From Prostheceraeus crozeri (Eukaryota; Platyhelminthes; Polycladida; Euryleptidae): a DNA stretch of 64,000 nucleotides. The position numbers were made by a program, and so were the translations under genes. The notes beneath the pieces are model-generated. The model ran no database searches. It saw nothing but the letters and a program-made list of their open reading frames with translations, and was not told where the DNA came from. Positions 8,801 to 22,300 of the stretch are shown one piece after another; positions within the stretch are counted from its first letter, which is position 1, and each line of letters starts with the position of its first letter. The stretch is taken from the NCBI GenBank assembly GCA_907163375.1, contig CAJQUW010012692.1, positions 186,001-250,000 of the forward strand, read 5' to 3'.

Positions 8801-11788
8801 GAGCAGGAGGCATTCAAATATCTTTGGAAAAAGAGATTCGAATATGTTACTCAATTTGTCAGATGTATATTTCATTATAATTACATGGATGATGTATATT
8901 TGTCAATCTGAACTCAACCTCTTCAGAGTATTTTAAGCGTTGACATCCGCCTCATTGGCCATTCGTGGAGAGACAACTCACTGGTTTATTAGTAAAACCA
9001 ATTTGCTCTCCCTGTGAATGAAAGCTTCAGACACCAAAGTACTATCAAAACGCCTCTGTTAATCAATGACTGGGAGCTTAGAGATTAAAGAAATGCATCT
9101 TTGCAAACCATGTTCAACAGCACTTCTTGTTAAAACCATTTGAAATCTTGTTTTCGAAAACGAACATGGATCAGCATTCAGCAATTACTTCTAGTGTAAT
9201 GTCTATAATATCATGGACATCAATATATCACGACTGACAGGAATGAACTCACTATGAAATCCTAATCAAATCTATTCAACCTCAACGAAAGACGCTTATA
9301 AAGGCTGGTGATATGTCATCGAAGACACATTACTAAATAAACAAATATCAAAACATATATCGTTTAATCCGCTAACATCATGCATGAGTACAAAGGCATT
9401 TAAACAGGAATTGATCCCGTGACTCAAAGATCTCTACCCATTTCCGTCAGTGAGTGTCATTTGCTGCGTATCATTCTATGTTCATATCACATTCATCCTG
9501 TAAATACGCGCTTTTCATTCATTGATAAAATATGCCTTAATCTGATATTTTTGATATTTCTATATCCTATTGCTACAATATTAGGAGCGCTTGGTAAACA
9601 CTATTAGCCTATACATACCTGAAATAAGCGCGCTTCATCACCAATCTTCAGGACGGTTGGTACAAAAAGAGAGGTCTGTGAGCGCTTGGTACAGAGGCTT
9701 TGTTAATTCTAGATGCAAATCCACTTTCAGAATAGTAATAATATCACTAAAGCGCATGTACTAGAATTCGAATTTTTTGCGGCGAGTACACCAAGCGTGC
9801 TTATTGAAATGATTAAAGCAGTTATTGATTAAGATATAGGCCTGCATAGTTTTAGTCTATGTCAAATTGCATCGTATACGAGGCCATCTCAAATCAAAAT
9901 TTTTCAGCACTCTTCGCTAAAAGAAGGAAAATTATCACCACTGTATGACACATTAAGACATTTGAGAGGAAAACTTAAAATCTAATTTAGATTTCTTTCT
10001 TCTGAAAATAGACCTAGCACGGAGTAGAAGGGCCTACAATAAATTTAGATATTTGTTTATTTAAATATCAATAATGTATCAACTCTCACAACAATTTCAT
10101 ATATTCAACTGAAGAAGTAGTCAAGCTTATTTATAATTGCAAAGATAGAGAAGGCATATTTTGAAATCGTGCACGATCAAGATTACTTTCAGTGCGCGTG
10201 TATGTTATTAGGATAGACATGATGTTAGCGTTTATTCAGTGTTACTTGAAATCATTGCGTCGCAAAAATTACATTCACGAGACAAAGATGTACATGTAGC
10301 TGTGTATTATAGGCCTACATGTACAACAGTATTGTCGAAAACACAATGAGTAAAGCGAGTTTTACAAAAAGTTCTAGCAGACATGTAAAAGACCGCTAGC
10401 CACAATGCAAGAATATGGGAAGAAGGAGTGCATCCCTCTTGAAGAAGAAATAGGATTTATTCGGAGATTTCACAACGCGCTATGCAGCAGTGAAGTTGCC
10501 CGTAATCGTTTTAGTACAATAAATCGCTCTTCATTGGTTGTCAAGTGGCTGTCAATGTGCTTTGCTCCACCTTGATGAAGTCACTACTAATATTCACATT
10601 CATTTCTGTCTCGGTATGATGATTATTTAGTTACTGTATACAATTCACCACTGACACTTGTTGCCAGTTCGAGAGAAATTTCGAAGAGGAAGAACATAGC
10701 AAAGAACGTTTCCCTTAATGTGAATAGCCAGTAGTGATAAACAAGAAACTTTTCTAATACAATTTCTCCTATAAGAGTACACAGAGCGCCCTATAGTTTT
10801 GTAGGGCATCATATAGGAGCGCCCTATAATCATATTTCACCGACGTCACTAAAGCAAAGAGGGGCAAATAAGCATTAACTACGGATTTGCTTGGTCACTC
10901 AGCCTGCATGTATGGGGATGGGGAAGATACAGCTTGAATTCATCCAAAACAGATTCCAAATGAAATGGGCGGGCGCTCTGTAGGCCTTCAATAGTAAGTT
11001 CACATTGGAGGGCGCTTGATGCAAATCATGTCCTATTCACGCAATAACAGTAGGCTACCAAGCACCCCAATTATTATTGCAGGCAAAATAAGTTAATTGC
11101 TGCCATTTGAGCAGAGTCGAGCATCTCGAACTCATGCTCATATAGGCCTACTTGCACAAACAGCCGTGTTCATGATATCAAGTAATCTTGATGAAGAATT
11201 TGCGTGGGTAAGTAAACTCGCACATTAAAGACAATTTGCATCCTGACAATCTTCTCCATTATCTCATCCGAGCAAATTTGACTCAATCTCGTTTGTCCCA
11301 TCAGCTGGTCATACCACACACTCGAACTAACTTTCGCCGGTTATCTTTCATACTTTCGTGTACCGTTTTGTATGACAATATGACTAAGTGTTTGATATTG
11401 ACTTTAATGCTTTTAGATTTTTTTGATAATTTGACAAATTGCTATGTTCTCAGCGCATCTTCAATCTGTGAAAAGAATTACTTTATCACCGAATATACTA
11501 CTTTCGATATGCATGATTTTTATTAAAAATGTAAAACATACTACTACTGATGCTTATGGTGATGAAGTTTTCTATAGCGTCTCCTGGTTTTGAGTACGAA
11601 GAGCGGTTTCTGTCCGAAGACCGGATCCTCGCTTTAACTATTCTACTCGATTCTCCCGAAATCGACTCACTGATTTTGAAAAAAATAATTCTCTTCATAT
11701 TTGTAATTTGTCATTGATGATAAGATGAGCAAACTCGTCAATGTAGGCCTATATTTCTAAAAGTGCAATTGCGATATGATGACACGAC

Positions 11789-11866
11789 ACGACACGAACC
11801 GAAAATCTAAGCTGTCTACGACTAATACGAAAACAACACGAAATTCATCTTTCGAGCAATTAAAGA
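11789..11866 (+). repeat. Dispersed repeat, copy 1
   Basis: About 78 bases (including AACAACACGAAATTCATC and TTTCGAGCAATTAAA) match the reverse complement of 18989-19070 at roughly 85-90 percent by eye. Both copies happen to leave open frames with similar peptides, but they lack splice context, so a non-coding dispersed repeat is more likely than an exon. Confidence 0.7.
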
Positions 11867-13009
11867 AATCATATATCAACTTCATCGAAATTCGAATCGA
11901 TTATCTTCGAAAGTGTCCAAAGGTTGCCCAAAGAAGGGGCAAACGAGTTGACTTTCAGTTCCGAACTTTTAATGAGCTTGGTATTGTTAACATCGTTTTG
12001 CGTAATCACTCTGGTCATGGCAGACACTCTTTGCAGGAACACTTCACTTCTTCGTGATAATATTATTAAGTTACGATTAAGCACATATTTTGATGGCAAT
12101 TATTGTAAATAGATAATGTTTTCGAATACCTCGGTTGACAAGTGGCATGAAATCAATCATCTCTAGCTTCAACAGAAGCATATCATTTTCAAGTGCTATG
12201 GATTGCAATCTCCAATGATTCTATATATACCTACATTATACCGCACCATCCATCCGTCACCAAAACAAAAGGCAAACATGAGTAGACATTCTCACATGTT
12301 ATATTTATAGTTGATAAGAAATCCAATAAGCACAAGCCATCCATTTATAGACTATTTGAGTAACTATTTATATTTAATGCTCGCATTCTGAGCATTCCGT
12401 TCAAAGACTGCCAAAACTATTGGCAACCCAGATTCACTCCACTACGTAATACATACAAGCATATCATGCAGCAACTACATCGACAGCTTGAAGGTACAAT
12501 CAAAACCGGTTTTCATCTTCAAACCCCCTGCCTCTCCCTTTCTGATATAAGTTTCATGTTGATGTTAGTCGGATGTGACATGACACGTATTTTTGATGTC
12601 ATTCCCATTCCCGCTATATGTACAAGATGGTTTATCAGATCTCGACACTTTTACACTCAGTCACCCCCTACATGCTTAATAAACTTGCATTGACTCCCTC
12701 CGTTGGAAGATTAAACAGCACAGCATAAATAACTATATTGCAAAAAAGATATCCCTATTCATTCAATTTAATCACTTAATTTATTCTAAATTATGATTTG
12801 TTAAGTATCCTCAGTGCTTGTGTTTCTCGTCTCGTTGAAAGGGGTGTAAATTTATCACAATTACAACCTGTACTGCAAATAATGCGATGCAACGCCTGCA
12901 TGGTTTTTCGAGTCTTTCGGAGTTTTCTGATTTAATCCAATAAGTAACGGGGCGTTTTACTCAAGGGTAGATAAAAAAATTACAGCGTTGTAGAAATAGC
13001 TCAGTTTTC

Positions 13010-13980
13010 GACAAAGAATGCTTCAGGCGTGTTATGATAAACAGTGCGTCTGCACAAAGAGTCGACAAATGCATCCCATGTTAAGTTCGCGCTATAAATG
13101 ACTCCCAGATTCTTCAGTTGGTTTTCAAAAATGACGTTCGTTGGAGATAGATATATATATAGAGAGAGAGATCTTCTTAACGTACATACATGGATTTTTT
13201 TCCCGATTGAGAGTCAAACCATGCAAGGTGCACCAATTCTCAGCTTAATTTCTTATCGATATTTCAGTTGCAATTAAACTAAATGTTTTCACTGTATACA
13301 GATGCTTTTTTGAGTCGACACTCTACATATGTATCCCTACCCTATGATCTACGGAGCAAAGATCACGATGATTCTTAACATTTCCTACTGCCTTCCTATG
13401 ACCATAGGCTTTTGTTTTAGATTTGTAATCCAGTTTTGCTTCGCTTTTTCTATTTCTATCTTCACTTTGTCTTTGTAAGATTTGTACAACTCATAATCAT
13501 TACTACGAAAAGCTAACGGTGATTTATAGCACTTTTAATTTGGGGTAAAACATGACTTCTCTTTCCATGTCATTTTGACTGTCTCAGAGGGAATGTTTTC
13601 CATAGAATGTTCGAAATGTTGTGGAAAATATTACATTTGTCATCTAAGGTGGATTCGAGACGATTAAATTCCTAATAAGGAAAAGCGAGCAGATATGATA
13701 TGAAAGCGGCTACATGACTGTCACGAAAATCGTATACTCTGGCATAATAAGAAATTTCGTCAGCACAGTGAGTGACTTTCAAGTTATTGCAAGGCTTCAA
13801 AATAATCGTGTTGTGGTCAGAGCAACCAAACGGAGGACCAACGTTAACGGGGATCCGCAAATTAACTGCAATACTGACAAAAGTATGATTTAAAAGCGAC
13901 TTACGCAACAAAACATTATCAAGATCCAATGATTGCTCTATATGTTCTGTTGACAAATGGTTAGTGTCCCCAAATAATAA
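13010..13980 (-). mobile_element. Old CR1/Jockey-like LINE remnant, downstream piece
   Basis: The minus strand shows degraded LINE coding in the expected order: the end of the endonuclease (GDTNHLSTEHIEQSLDL near 13930-13970, then GCSDHNTIIL near 13800), the linker before the reverse transcriptase (YKDKVKIEIEKAKQNW near 13430-13480), and late reverse-transcriptase words (CTLHGLTLNREK near 13200-13230, NLGVIYSANLTW near 13080-13120). Most of the catalytic palm between these is gone. It continues at 15389 across a younger insertion. A (TA)n(GA)n microsatellite sits at about 13147-13172. Confidence 0.75.
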
Positions 13981-15388
13981 TATGCGAAATGTTAAAAGCT
14001 GGAGGGGAAACCTTGATTGAGATGCTGACAAAAATCTTTAACCGAATTTTGAATTGTGGCCAGATACCCCATGAGTGGAGAAACGCAGATGTAGTAGTGA
14101 TTTACAAAAAAGGCTGCAGTAAGAACATAAAGATCTACCGACCAATAAGCCTTCTAAGTCATCCGTACAAAGTCTTTACCAATGTTTTACAACGCCGGAT
14201 TAAACAGACTTTAGAATGGAATCAACCAAGAGAGCAAGCTGGTTTCCGGAAAGGCTACTCAACAATTGACCATCTACACTCGATAAATCAACTGATTGAG
14301 AAGTATACAGAGTATAACAAGACTCTCTATCTACTTATGATCGACTAGGAAAAAGCTTTTGACTCTGTTAGCCACACAGCGATGCTAACTGCAGTAAGAA
14401 AGCAGGGAGTAAGAGGGAAAATTTGGAGAATTTTAAATGAGATATATAGTGATGCAACACCTTCCATAAAGTTGGAAACAAGAGGCCCGAAATTCCTCAT
14501 TGAACGTGGCGTTCGCCAAGGAGATCCCATATCCCCAGTCCTCTTTACGACAACATTAGAAGACATTCAGATCATGTCACTTCGCTACAGACGCAGGAAT
14601 AAACATTGACGGTGAACGTCTTATGAACTTGAGATTTGCAGATGATATTGCCATCTTTGAGGATGACGCGACTTCCATGCAAATAATTGTAGATGAGCTA
14701 AATAAGCAGGGAAAAATGTCGGTTTAAAGATAAACGAGAAAACAAAAATTTTGACAAACGGCCAAAAGAGTTTAATCCACATCAATGGACACGTCATAGA
14801 TTATGTCGACGATTTTGTTTACCTTGGACAGAATATCTCCTTTCAAGCCCGCCAAGAACAAGAAATCCTAAGAAGAACACAAAATGTGTGGAAGTCCTTT
14901 TGGAAACTCAAGCCCTACTTAACATCACGAGGTATAGAGATGAAGAATAAAAAACGTTTGTTCGATATGTGCATTCTGCCTGTCCTGACATACGGATCCC
15001 AAACCTGGTCTCTAACACAATCACAGGAGAATAAACTCAGAACAACACAACGAGCGATGGAACGAAGGATGATTGGAGTCACTCTGAAAGACAAGGTTAG
15101 AAACGAAGAAGTAAGGAGACGAACAGGATTAAAGGACGTTGTGATAGAAGCGAAACATCTCAAATGGAAGTGGGCTGGTCATGTCATCAGGCGACCCGAT
15201 AACAGACGGAGCCATAGAACGACAGTATGGATACCAAGAGAAGGGAAAAGAAACCGCGGAGGACAGAGAAAGAGATGGAGAGAAGAACTCCCAAGGAACT
15301 GGCGGGTGGCGGCGAACGATCGTGCGAAATGGATTCGTATCACAAGGGAGGCCATTTTCCGCAAGGATGATAACGGCTAACGTAAGTA
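13981..15388 (+). mobile_element. RTE-like LINE, 5'-truncated, inserted in an older LINE
   Basis: Reverse-transcriptase coding begins at about 13989 (IYRPISLLSH near 14130-14160, EQAGFRKGYST near 14235-14265, EKAFDSV near 14350, GVRQGDPISP near 14508-14537, FADDIAIF near 14635) and runs to the C-terminal part ending at 15380 (YLGQNIS, KWKWAGHVIRR, RKRWREEL). An amber codon at 14346-14348 replaces the Tyr of the usual DYEKAFDS motif. Shifts of frame lie near 14570 and 14715. The 5' half with the endonuclease is absent. Flanking AGTGTCCCCAA-A/C-AATAA copies near 13963 and 15389 are the target-site duplication. Assignment to the RTE clade rests on the motif style. Confidence 0.85.
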
Positions 15389-15650
15389 AGTGTCCCCAAC
15401 AATAAGAAAATGTAAGAAAGTAAACAAATCACAAAATTTTACTATGAAATCGTTTACTTCACGATATTGGAAACTACTCAAATTTGGAGGGACACGCAGA
15501 ATAACCATGACAACGTTGCTACAATTTAGATGAATACAAAGGCATTCTATAAAAGCAGGTGTCGTTAGAATGGCACCATCACGTAGGGAATGTTGAAGCG
15601 TACATAGGCACATGCAAGGAATTATATTGATTTCATAGAAAAACAAGATA
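15389..15650 (-). mobile_element. Old CR1/Jockey-like LINE remnant, upstream piece
   Basis: The minus-strand frame carries endonuclease-domain words typical of CR1-type LINEs: IECLCIHLNCSNVV, RVPPNLSSFQYRE and FLIVGDT. VGDT is repeated at the other side of the RTE-like insertion (LFGDTNHL near 13970), so both pieces belonged to one element. Confidence 0.75.
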
Positions 15651-16134
15651 TATGAAAATAAGATCCCCGGACAACTTTGTTAGCATAGAGCTTCTGTTCT
15701 AGGAACGCACGCCGAGTTGAACTTCGAGATACCTACTCGGATACCTTCTAATTACGAAAATAGCCTTAGCGTTAGTGAGCAAATTGGCGATGGCTGTTTG
15801 CCAATCTGCCAACAAGATGACCCACATTCAAGATTTCAGATGGTTAAAGCCCTTTCCCATCAGTGCCTGAAATTTTTAAAGATGTGAATCTACACGAGAC
15901 AATCTTTTGAAATAATGAAATCGCCAGCTTTTTTTCACGAATTTGTTTCCATGGAACAGGAGTTTCTCCAGTCTTACTATTCAACATTTCCATAGACCTA
16001 CTGGATAGCCCTTGATGCTTCACCAAAACGTTTTTGGCAGCGACAGACAAAAATGCGCAAGAAATTGTACATGTATATTTTTCTATATGAATCTTTACTC
16101 ATATTTAGTTCATCTACTCATCTCAAAGTTAGTG

Positions 16135-16317
16135 TCATGTGATGTAGATCTGAGTGGCAGCAGATGATTGAATTTCTATCCGTCCTAGTTTCACAACCAC
16201 ACGCTGAAGCCATTTTACAAAGAGATCTTGATTGTTTCCTCCGCCTTGTTCTCTTTCTGGCTCTGGAGGACTCCAATTCAGGCATTTCTGTAGACGAACT
16301 TGTTGGGCACCAGGTAG
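16135..16317 (-). CDS. UNC79: UNC79 last exon with stop (16 of 16)
   Basis: The acceptor is CATTTCAG. It encodes LPGAQQVRLQKCLNWSPP, a Gly-rich turn, LFVKWLQRVVVKL and the C-terminus RIEIQSSAATQIYIT, then TGA at 16135-16137. I see no clear AATAAA-type signal in the 450 bases beyond, so the 3' end of the transcript is undetermined. Confidence 0.87.
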   Translation of the reverse strand, partial: LPGAQQVRLQKCLNWSPPEPEREQGGGNNQDLFVKWLQRVVVKLGRIEIQSSAATQIYIT

Positions 16318-19300
16318 CTGAAATGAATGTTTAACGATAGATGACAGAGCACATGTCATGAGCACAAATTCATTGCACTTTTCATTACCTGACTGTGATA
16401 TGCGTAAAGGATAGGACTCCACAAGGGAATCAATTTCGCCAAGACGGTTGACTTGCACTCTAACAGATCCTCCATAAGGGCCAGTAAATGCATATTAACA
16501 CGCTCCGACAGCTGGAAAAGGATTAAAATTTATCGATTGAGTATAAAGTAGAAATAAAATATGCATAAAATCGAAGAACAATTGTAATTGATAAATGCGA
16601 ATTTCACGCAGTAAAAGGTTAATGAACCGCAAGCAAAAGGTTAAGGAACCACAGGCAAGGTGAAGACGTTATGACTCGTACAAATGCCGTTTGTGTCTTA
16701 AGAATGTCTGTTAATGTTACCTTCCACGTAATTCGTGATTAATTACAAATCGGACTGATTAATGATGGACTGCTTAATGACAGACATAACTTCATTAAAT
16801 GACAAAAAAATTTGAAAATCACTGGTACAAGAATCTTAAACCTCTTAATTTTAATTGGAAATTACTTCGACAGAAATTAGCGAAATGATTGATAAATTTG
16901 CTGATGTTTTGCCTTTACTATAACAGATCGAAAACTCCATCAACGAATTAACTGATTCCCTTCAGTGTTTATTTGTCGACCCTGTCTCGTATTCTTGACA
17001 AGCATGATGTGAAATATCATTTTTTTGCTGATGATATATTCATCTATATGTCTACCATTCCGAGTGAAATTTGTAAGGTAACCAGTTTGGTTGGAGGCTG
17101 CATTGACGATGTTTAACTTTGGCTCACTTGCAATAGACTTCAGCTGAATGAGATTAAATCTAAAAAGCAATAGTATTTTATGCTCCCAAGCACATACATT
17201 GCTCCATTTCTCACTTGCAAATCGGTGACAACAAAGTTGAAATTAGCAAAACTGTGAAATGTCTTGGAGTGGTTCTGGACTATACACTGAAATTCAATGA
17301 ACATATCAACATAACATGTAAAGCATGTTTTATTGAGATTCGGAGACTTTACTCTATTAGAAATTGTTTGTCAACAGAGGCGTTAAAGAAGATCGTGACC
17401 TCATTGGTGTTAACAAGGCTCGACTATTGTAATAGTATTCTCTGTGGTGTGCCATACAAACTCCTTAAGAATTTGCAAAAAGTGCAAAATGCGTGCGTGC
17501 GCTTGGTATTTAAAGTCAATCGCCGTGGGCATATTACGCCATGCCTCAAGAGACTGAAGTGGCTTCCAATTCTTCAACGTATTGTACTGAAAGTTGGTAG
17601 TTTGTGCTTCAAAGCATTTCATCTGCGATCACCGCAGTATATGTATAAGTTGCTACATGTCCGTCGTCCTTCACGCTATCTACGTTCATCTGAGGATAAC
17701 TGCATATTTGAAGTGCCCTCCATTGCGTCAATATCTTGAGGTGGTCGAGCATTCAGCTTCAATGGCCTACAGCATGGAATCGCATCCCTCAAGATATTCG
17801 AAATGCAAACAATTTCTTGACCTTCAAGCGTTGCTGGAGGAAGATTGTGATAAAAAAAGTTTTCTCGTGATAATAGAAAATATTCTTCCACATGGGTTTG
17901 ATTTAAAGCAGTCTATGTTTCGGACGTTCTCCATTTGTATTCAAAATAAAAATGTCAAAATAAACGCACAAACTTTCGGGGGCGTCTGCACCACGCCTTG
18001 GCACCTTAGCTCCGTCCGAAACATAGATTGCTTTGAAAGTTTTCTCTTGATTTTTAACTTCATTTTTCTTGTGACTTGCATTTTTGTATGTGCTGTGCGC
18101 TGTGAGCCTCTTTTGGGTACAGCACTATATAAATACAGCCAAATAAATAAGTAAATTAATTAACGGTTAAATCGGCTCTGATATGCCTACAATTTGCATG
18201 ACACCACATTATAAGCTAATTTTCATTTTCCAGTAAATTCAAGTTTTCTTGCTTTCGCGAATTCGAACTGTCATTGAGTTGCCCTATAGTATTATTATAG
18301 CCCTTCATGGTTATTAGCCGCACGCGAAGCCAGGGTAAACAAACGCAAAGCAGCCTGTTGTGCAGTCCTTCAGCTTGTTCACACAATCTAGATATTTTAA
18401 GCTAGCTTGAGTCATTCCGACCCGAACTGACGATCCCTTGTTGTGCGAAACGCAGTGTTTACGGCTGCCAAGGAATTGTTATGCTTAAATTGCTCAAATC
18501 TGAGGACATCTTTCTATTGATTGTCCAGGCCAACTGGCACTCTGCAATCTTAATGATTATTTGGGTTGCATGCAAAAATTCAAAATATATTTTTTGTTAT
18601 TTTCTTCGAACATCAAAAAGCAACGCATTTACTTGAACTGTCTTAAACACAGCATTAACTCTATTTGACATAAGCTATGGGTCCATTCCATTAGCTATGG
18701 ACTCACTACTCCAATTTGAGCAGAGCAGTGCATGCCTCGTCCACGCCATAGTTGCGAACCCAGCCATTTCCTCTACAAACGACGTTCATTTTCAACACCG
18801 GGTTTTATCATAAACAACAAACGGTGTACTCCATAACTTGACAAGCGGTTTCTTATTGCTTTTAGATCGGCCACTGCTAGCCATTTAAGAGAAATCACTG
18901 AACTTTCAATCTAATTCAAATTACTCTGTAACTCATTTTAAATTGTGTAGTCCTTCCAGAGAACTATTGGTTTGCATTGAAAAACATTTTTAATTGCTCG
19001 AAAGATGAATTTCGTGTTGTTTTTGTGTTAGTCGCAGACAGTTTAGATCTCGTATTCGTGTCGCATCGCGTAAAGGTATTGCAGATTTTCGACGACTGCA
19101 GAATTTCAATACATTCAATACATGTCCTGCAACATATTTGTTTACAATTTCCGAAAGAGCATTTTGAAAATCCGCACAAATAGCAAATGCACATTTTAGA
19201 AGTGAATTAAGGCTTTTCGTATTGCTATTGGCTTGCAATTTGCCAATAAATGTTTCTGAAACTTATAGCTGATGATTAGCTTATACCTCACGTTTCAATG

Positions 19301-22300
19301 TTACAAAACAGATCAAACAGATGCAACAATATTAGATCGCTACTAAACAGTACAAAGCAGATTTATACTTTTCCAATTCACAAAAAGTGACAAAGACAAC
19401 GATATGCTGCTTTTATCTAATTATGACAAATGACCATGGTCATTAAACATATCATCAAGAAAGAGTGAATTTTTATTCAAAATTTTATAAATATGATAAA
19501 TGAATTCTTCAATCACAGTGTTTTACGCTTTTGATTCCGGCCGCATGGCCAATTTAACCGCAAATATTGAAATGATTTGCTATCACAATGCAAAATGCTG
19601 ATTTTATAGGTTACTATCAGTATCATGTCAGTAGCATTATTTCAACAAATAATGTCCCAGGTCATAATTATAACAAAAGCAGAAGAGAGCTGATGTGCAA
19701 CAAAATGCTGTGTTTGGTATTTCAAGCCTCCTGGCATAGAAGGATAACAATATTTCTTGATTGAATGATAGTAACACGATGAATTATCAAAAATATGTTA
19801 CCAAACTGTGAAAAAATATTTTTCTTTTCTAAATTCTTTTTTCAATTTAGTAGTGGGATCTGTACGATGTAGATAAATGATGATATAGTGTAAAATACTT
19901 ATAGGCAATCAAAATCCAGTCGTGTGCCAAAAGACAGTATAGGACACCAAAAATTGCTTGAACAAAATAAACATTGATACGAAATTGTAAGTGTTCATCT
20001 CGTACATCTATTATGCGAAACATTTTCTTCTATGAATATTTTATTAATTGCCTCAAATTGATTGAATGCGTATGTTGTACAGTAGACAAAAATATGAGTG
20101 TGTTCAGTACACACGTGATGTGGCCATCAAAACGAAACATCGTGTAGCATTTAATCCGCGCAAGTAAATTTTCCCCTGTCCAGCAACCACTAATTCTGAT
20201 TCGTCCGGATACGGGTAACTATTTGCCCAGAATGCACGGCACTTCTTTTTGAAAATTCAAATTCAAAACCTATTCGAAAACCTATTAACTCCAAACTCAG
20301 CTGCATAATCAGAAAATAGACCACAATATCAAAAATTAAGTGGTCATTATGATATGTCATGACGAATATTTGATTTTGAAACAGAAATTCTAAATATACA
20401 TGCAAAGCATTTCCTGATGGTCTTGACGCCCTTGTTGCAGTTAGAAAGATTATTTGAATCAACCATAATTTCATCAATGTCAGGAAAATTGATAATTTAA
20501 GAAAACTACGGGATGTCCATAGTCTGGCTTGACAACTTCTTTTGATGCCACCAAATTCTAACGCAATACAAAAAGGTTAAAATGAATTTCTTTGACACCA
20601 GAATCATTTCTAAAGCCTTAATGTAATTAGAGTTACAACCATTTTTAAAAAAAGGTCGAATTTGTGAAGGATTGCATTTCTTCACACTGACTTTAAACAA
20701 TTTTTGTGGTCTTTTTGGTCACCAAGATGGCACTGCTTTTCTCAGATTAATTTATTGTACGATAATATCTTGTTGACGTTCTGTTCAGTGGTGTCATCAA
20801 TTGTTGACACTTACATTTAAACAGAACACCATAACAATTTGCTATTCAGATTCCCTAATGCAAGTACTGTGCTAGATTCGAAAAGAAAAAGGAAGTCGTT
20901 TCTTTAAGACCTGCCGCTAGTTGACACTGTGATGGCCTCCTTCAATCGGTCAGTTACACAGAATCACGAGATAAATGTCATCGAACATGTACGACCGAGT
21001 CAGTTTGTCAAACCCACAGAGATAAATTGCCTTGTCTGTGTGTTTGGGACTAGAAATGACATTATTCAATACTCTGGCAGGTCCAGAACTAGTCTCGAGG
21101 GACAATAAAATTAATTTTCCATTGAACGCAATGCAAAATCAAGCCTGAAGTCCGACGAACCAGAAGATTGACACTACATTAAATGTACAGTCAGCAAATT
21201 TAGATCGTGAAGAGTCGAGTGGTGTGAAAAATATTTCCATTTGACAAATTGAGAAGAATTGAGTTAAAGATGCGCACTTCTCACTTGACAGGTCTGCCTG
21301 CAATCTGACTGTTGAGGTTCTTGGGTTTTCTGATGCGAGCTACTTCTGCAATGCGTGCGCTTGGCCAATCACACAGGCTTAAGAGAGACAAATATCTATG
21401 TCAATCTCAATCGCCTGTTACTATTGCATACACAGAATTAGACCGGTCGTCTCTTCTTCTGTTTGACAAGAAAGGAAGCATTGAAAAATATAACGTTAAT
21501 GAAATGGCACGATCTGCTGACATAATACCATAGCAATCGAACAATGAGCAGCCAGTTCAACATCAACAACGCCAGACTGTTATCAACCGGATCACACAGC
21601 AAAGAGACACAGACGATGTCAAGATCTACAGAGAAGCTTGTCAACGTTTTTTCGTGCACCAGCTATCTTTTTTAATAATGATCGGAGGATCCAACATTAT
21701 CGAGAAAACTTTTGCGCAATGATGTGAATTCTTCGAATCTGAAGGAATCGTGGCGATCGGAGCATTTTGAAGGAATTCAGAGCAGTCCGCAAGCTATTTT
21801 TCCTATCTCTGCAAGGTATTAAAAATTTCTTTTTGCCCACTTATCAAGTGCCTGCATGTGCCATCATTTTGAATCAATTTGCACTTCTAGCAAAGTGAGA
21901 CGCCTAAACAATCTAATTCAATGATTGCATACTATTATGGCTGGGATGGGATTATGTCCGCTCTAGAATAATCCACACACAAATGAATCTATCTCTATGA
22001 GGTCGAACCAATCAACGACCTTTGTCATGATTTGGCAGTTTTTCATCGGTCATGCGGAGGATGGTTGCTTTCGCTATATGAACTCATCATTAGCCCTACA
22101 AGCCGACATATTTAGCTGCTGATTGAAGGAGGCCATCAGTTATAGCGTTTTCATCCCGATGTGAACATTGGGGTTGTCATATCTTGTCTGCTCCACCTTG
22201 CTTGCCCGAAATGGCTTTGACGTAAATGGCTGTAATGATCGGCCTTGGTAAGAGGTTCTCATTTTTACCGAGTCATGCACGGCATTTGCATCTGAGAATG

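Larger units (their letters stand above)
5333..13009. other. Gene-free flank between the virus-like element and old LINE remnants
   Basis: I see no convincing host exon here. Open frames are short and mostly lack splice context. An 8453-8743 plus-strand frame and a 6966-7178 minus-strand frame are the longest suspicious ones, but neither matches a family I know. The stretch holds one foldback repeat (5657-5892), a diverged repeat of the 5460-5520 sequence near 5930-6000 (shared GGTCATCAAAATCGG-like core), and one copy of a dispersed repeat near 11789. Confidence 0.6.
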
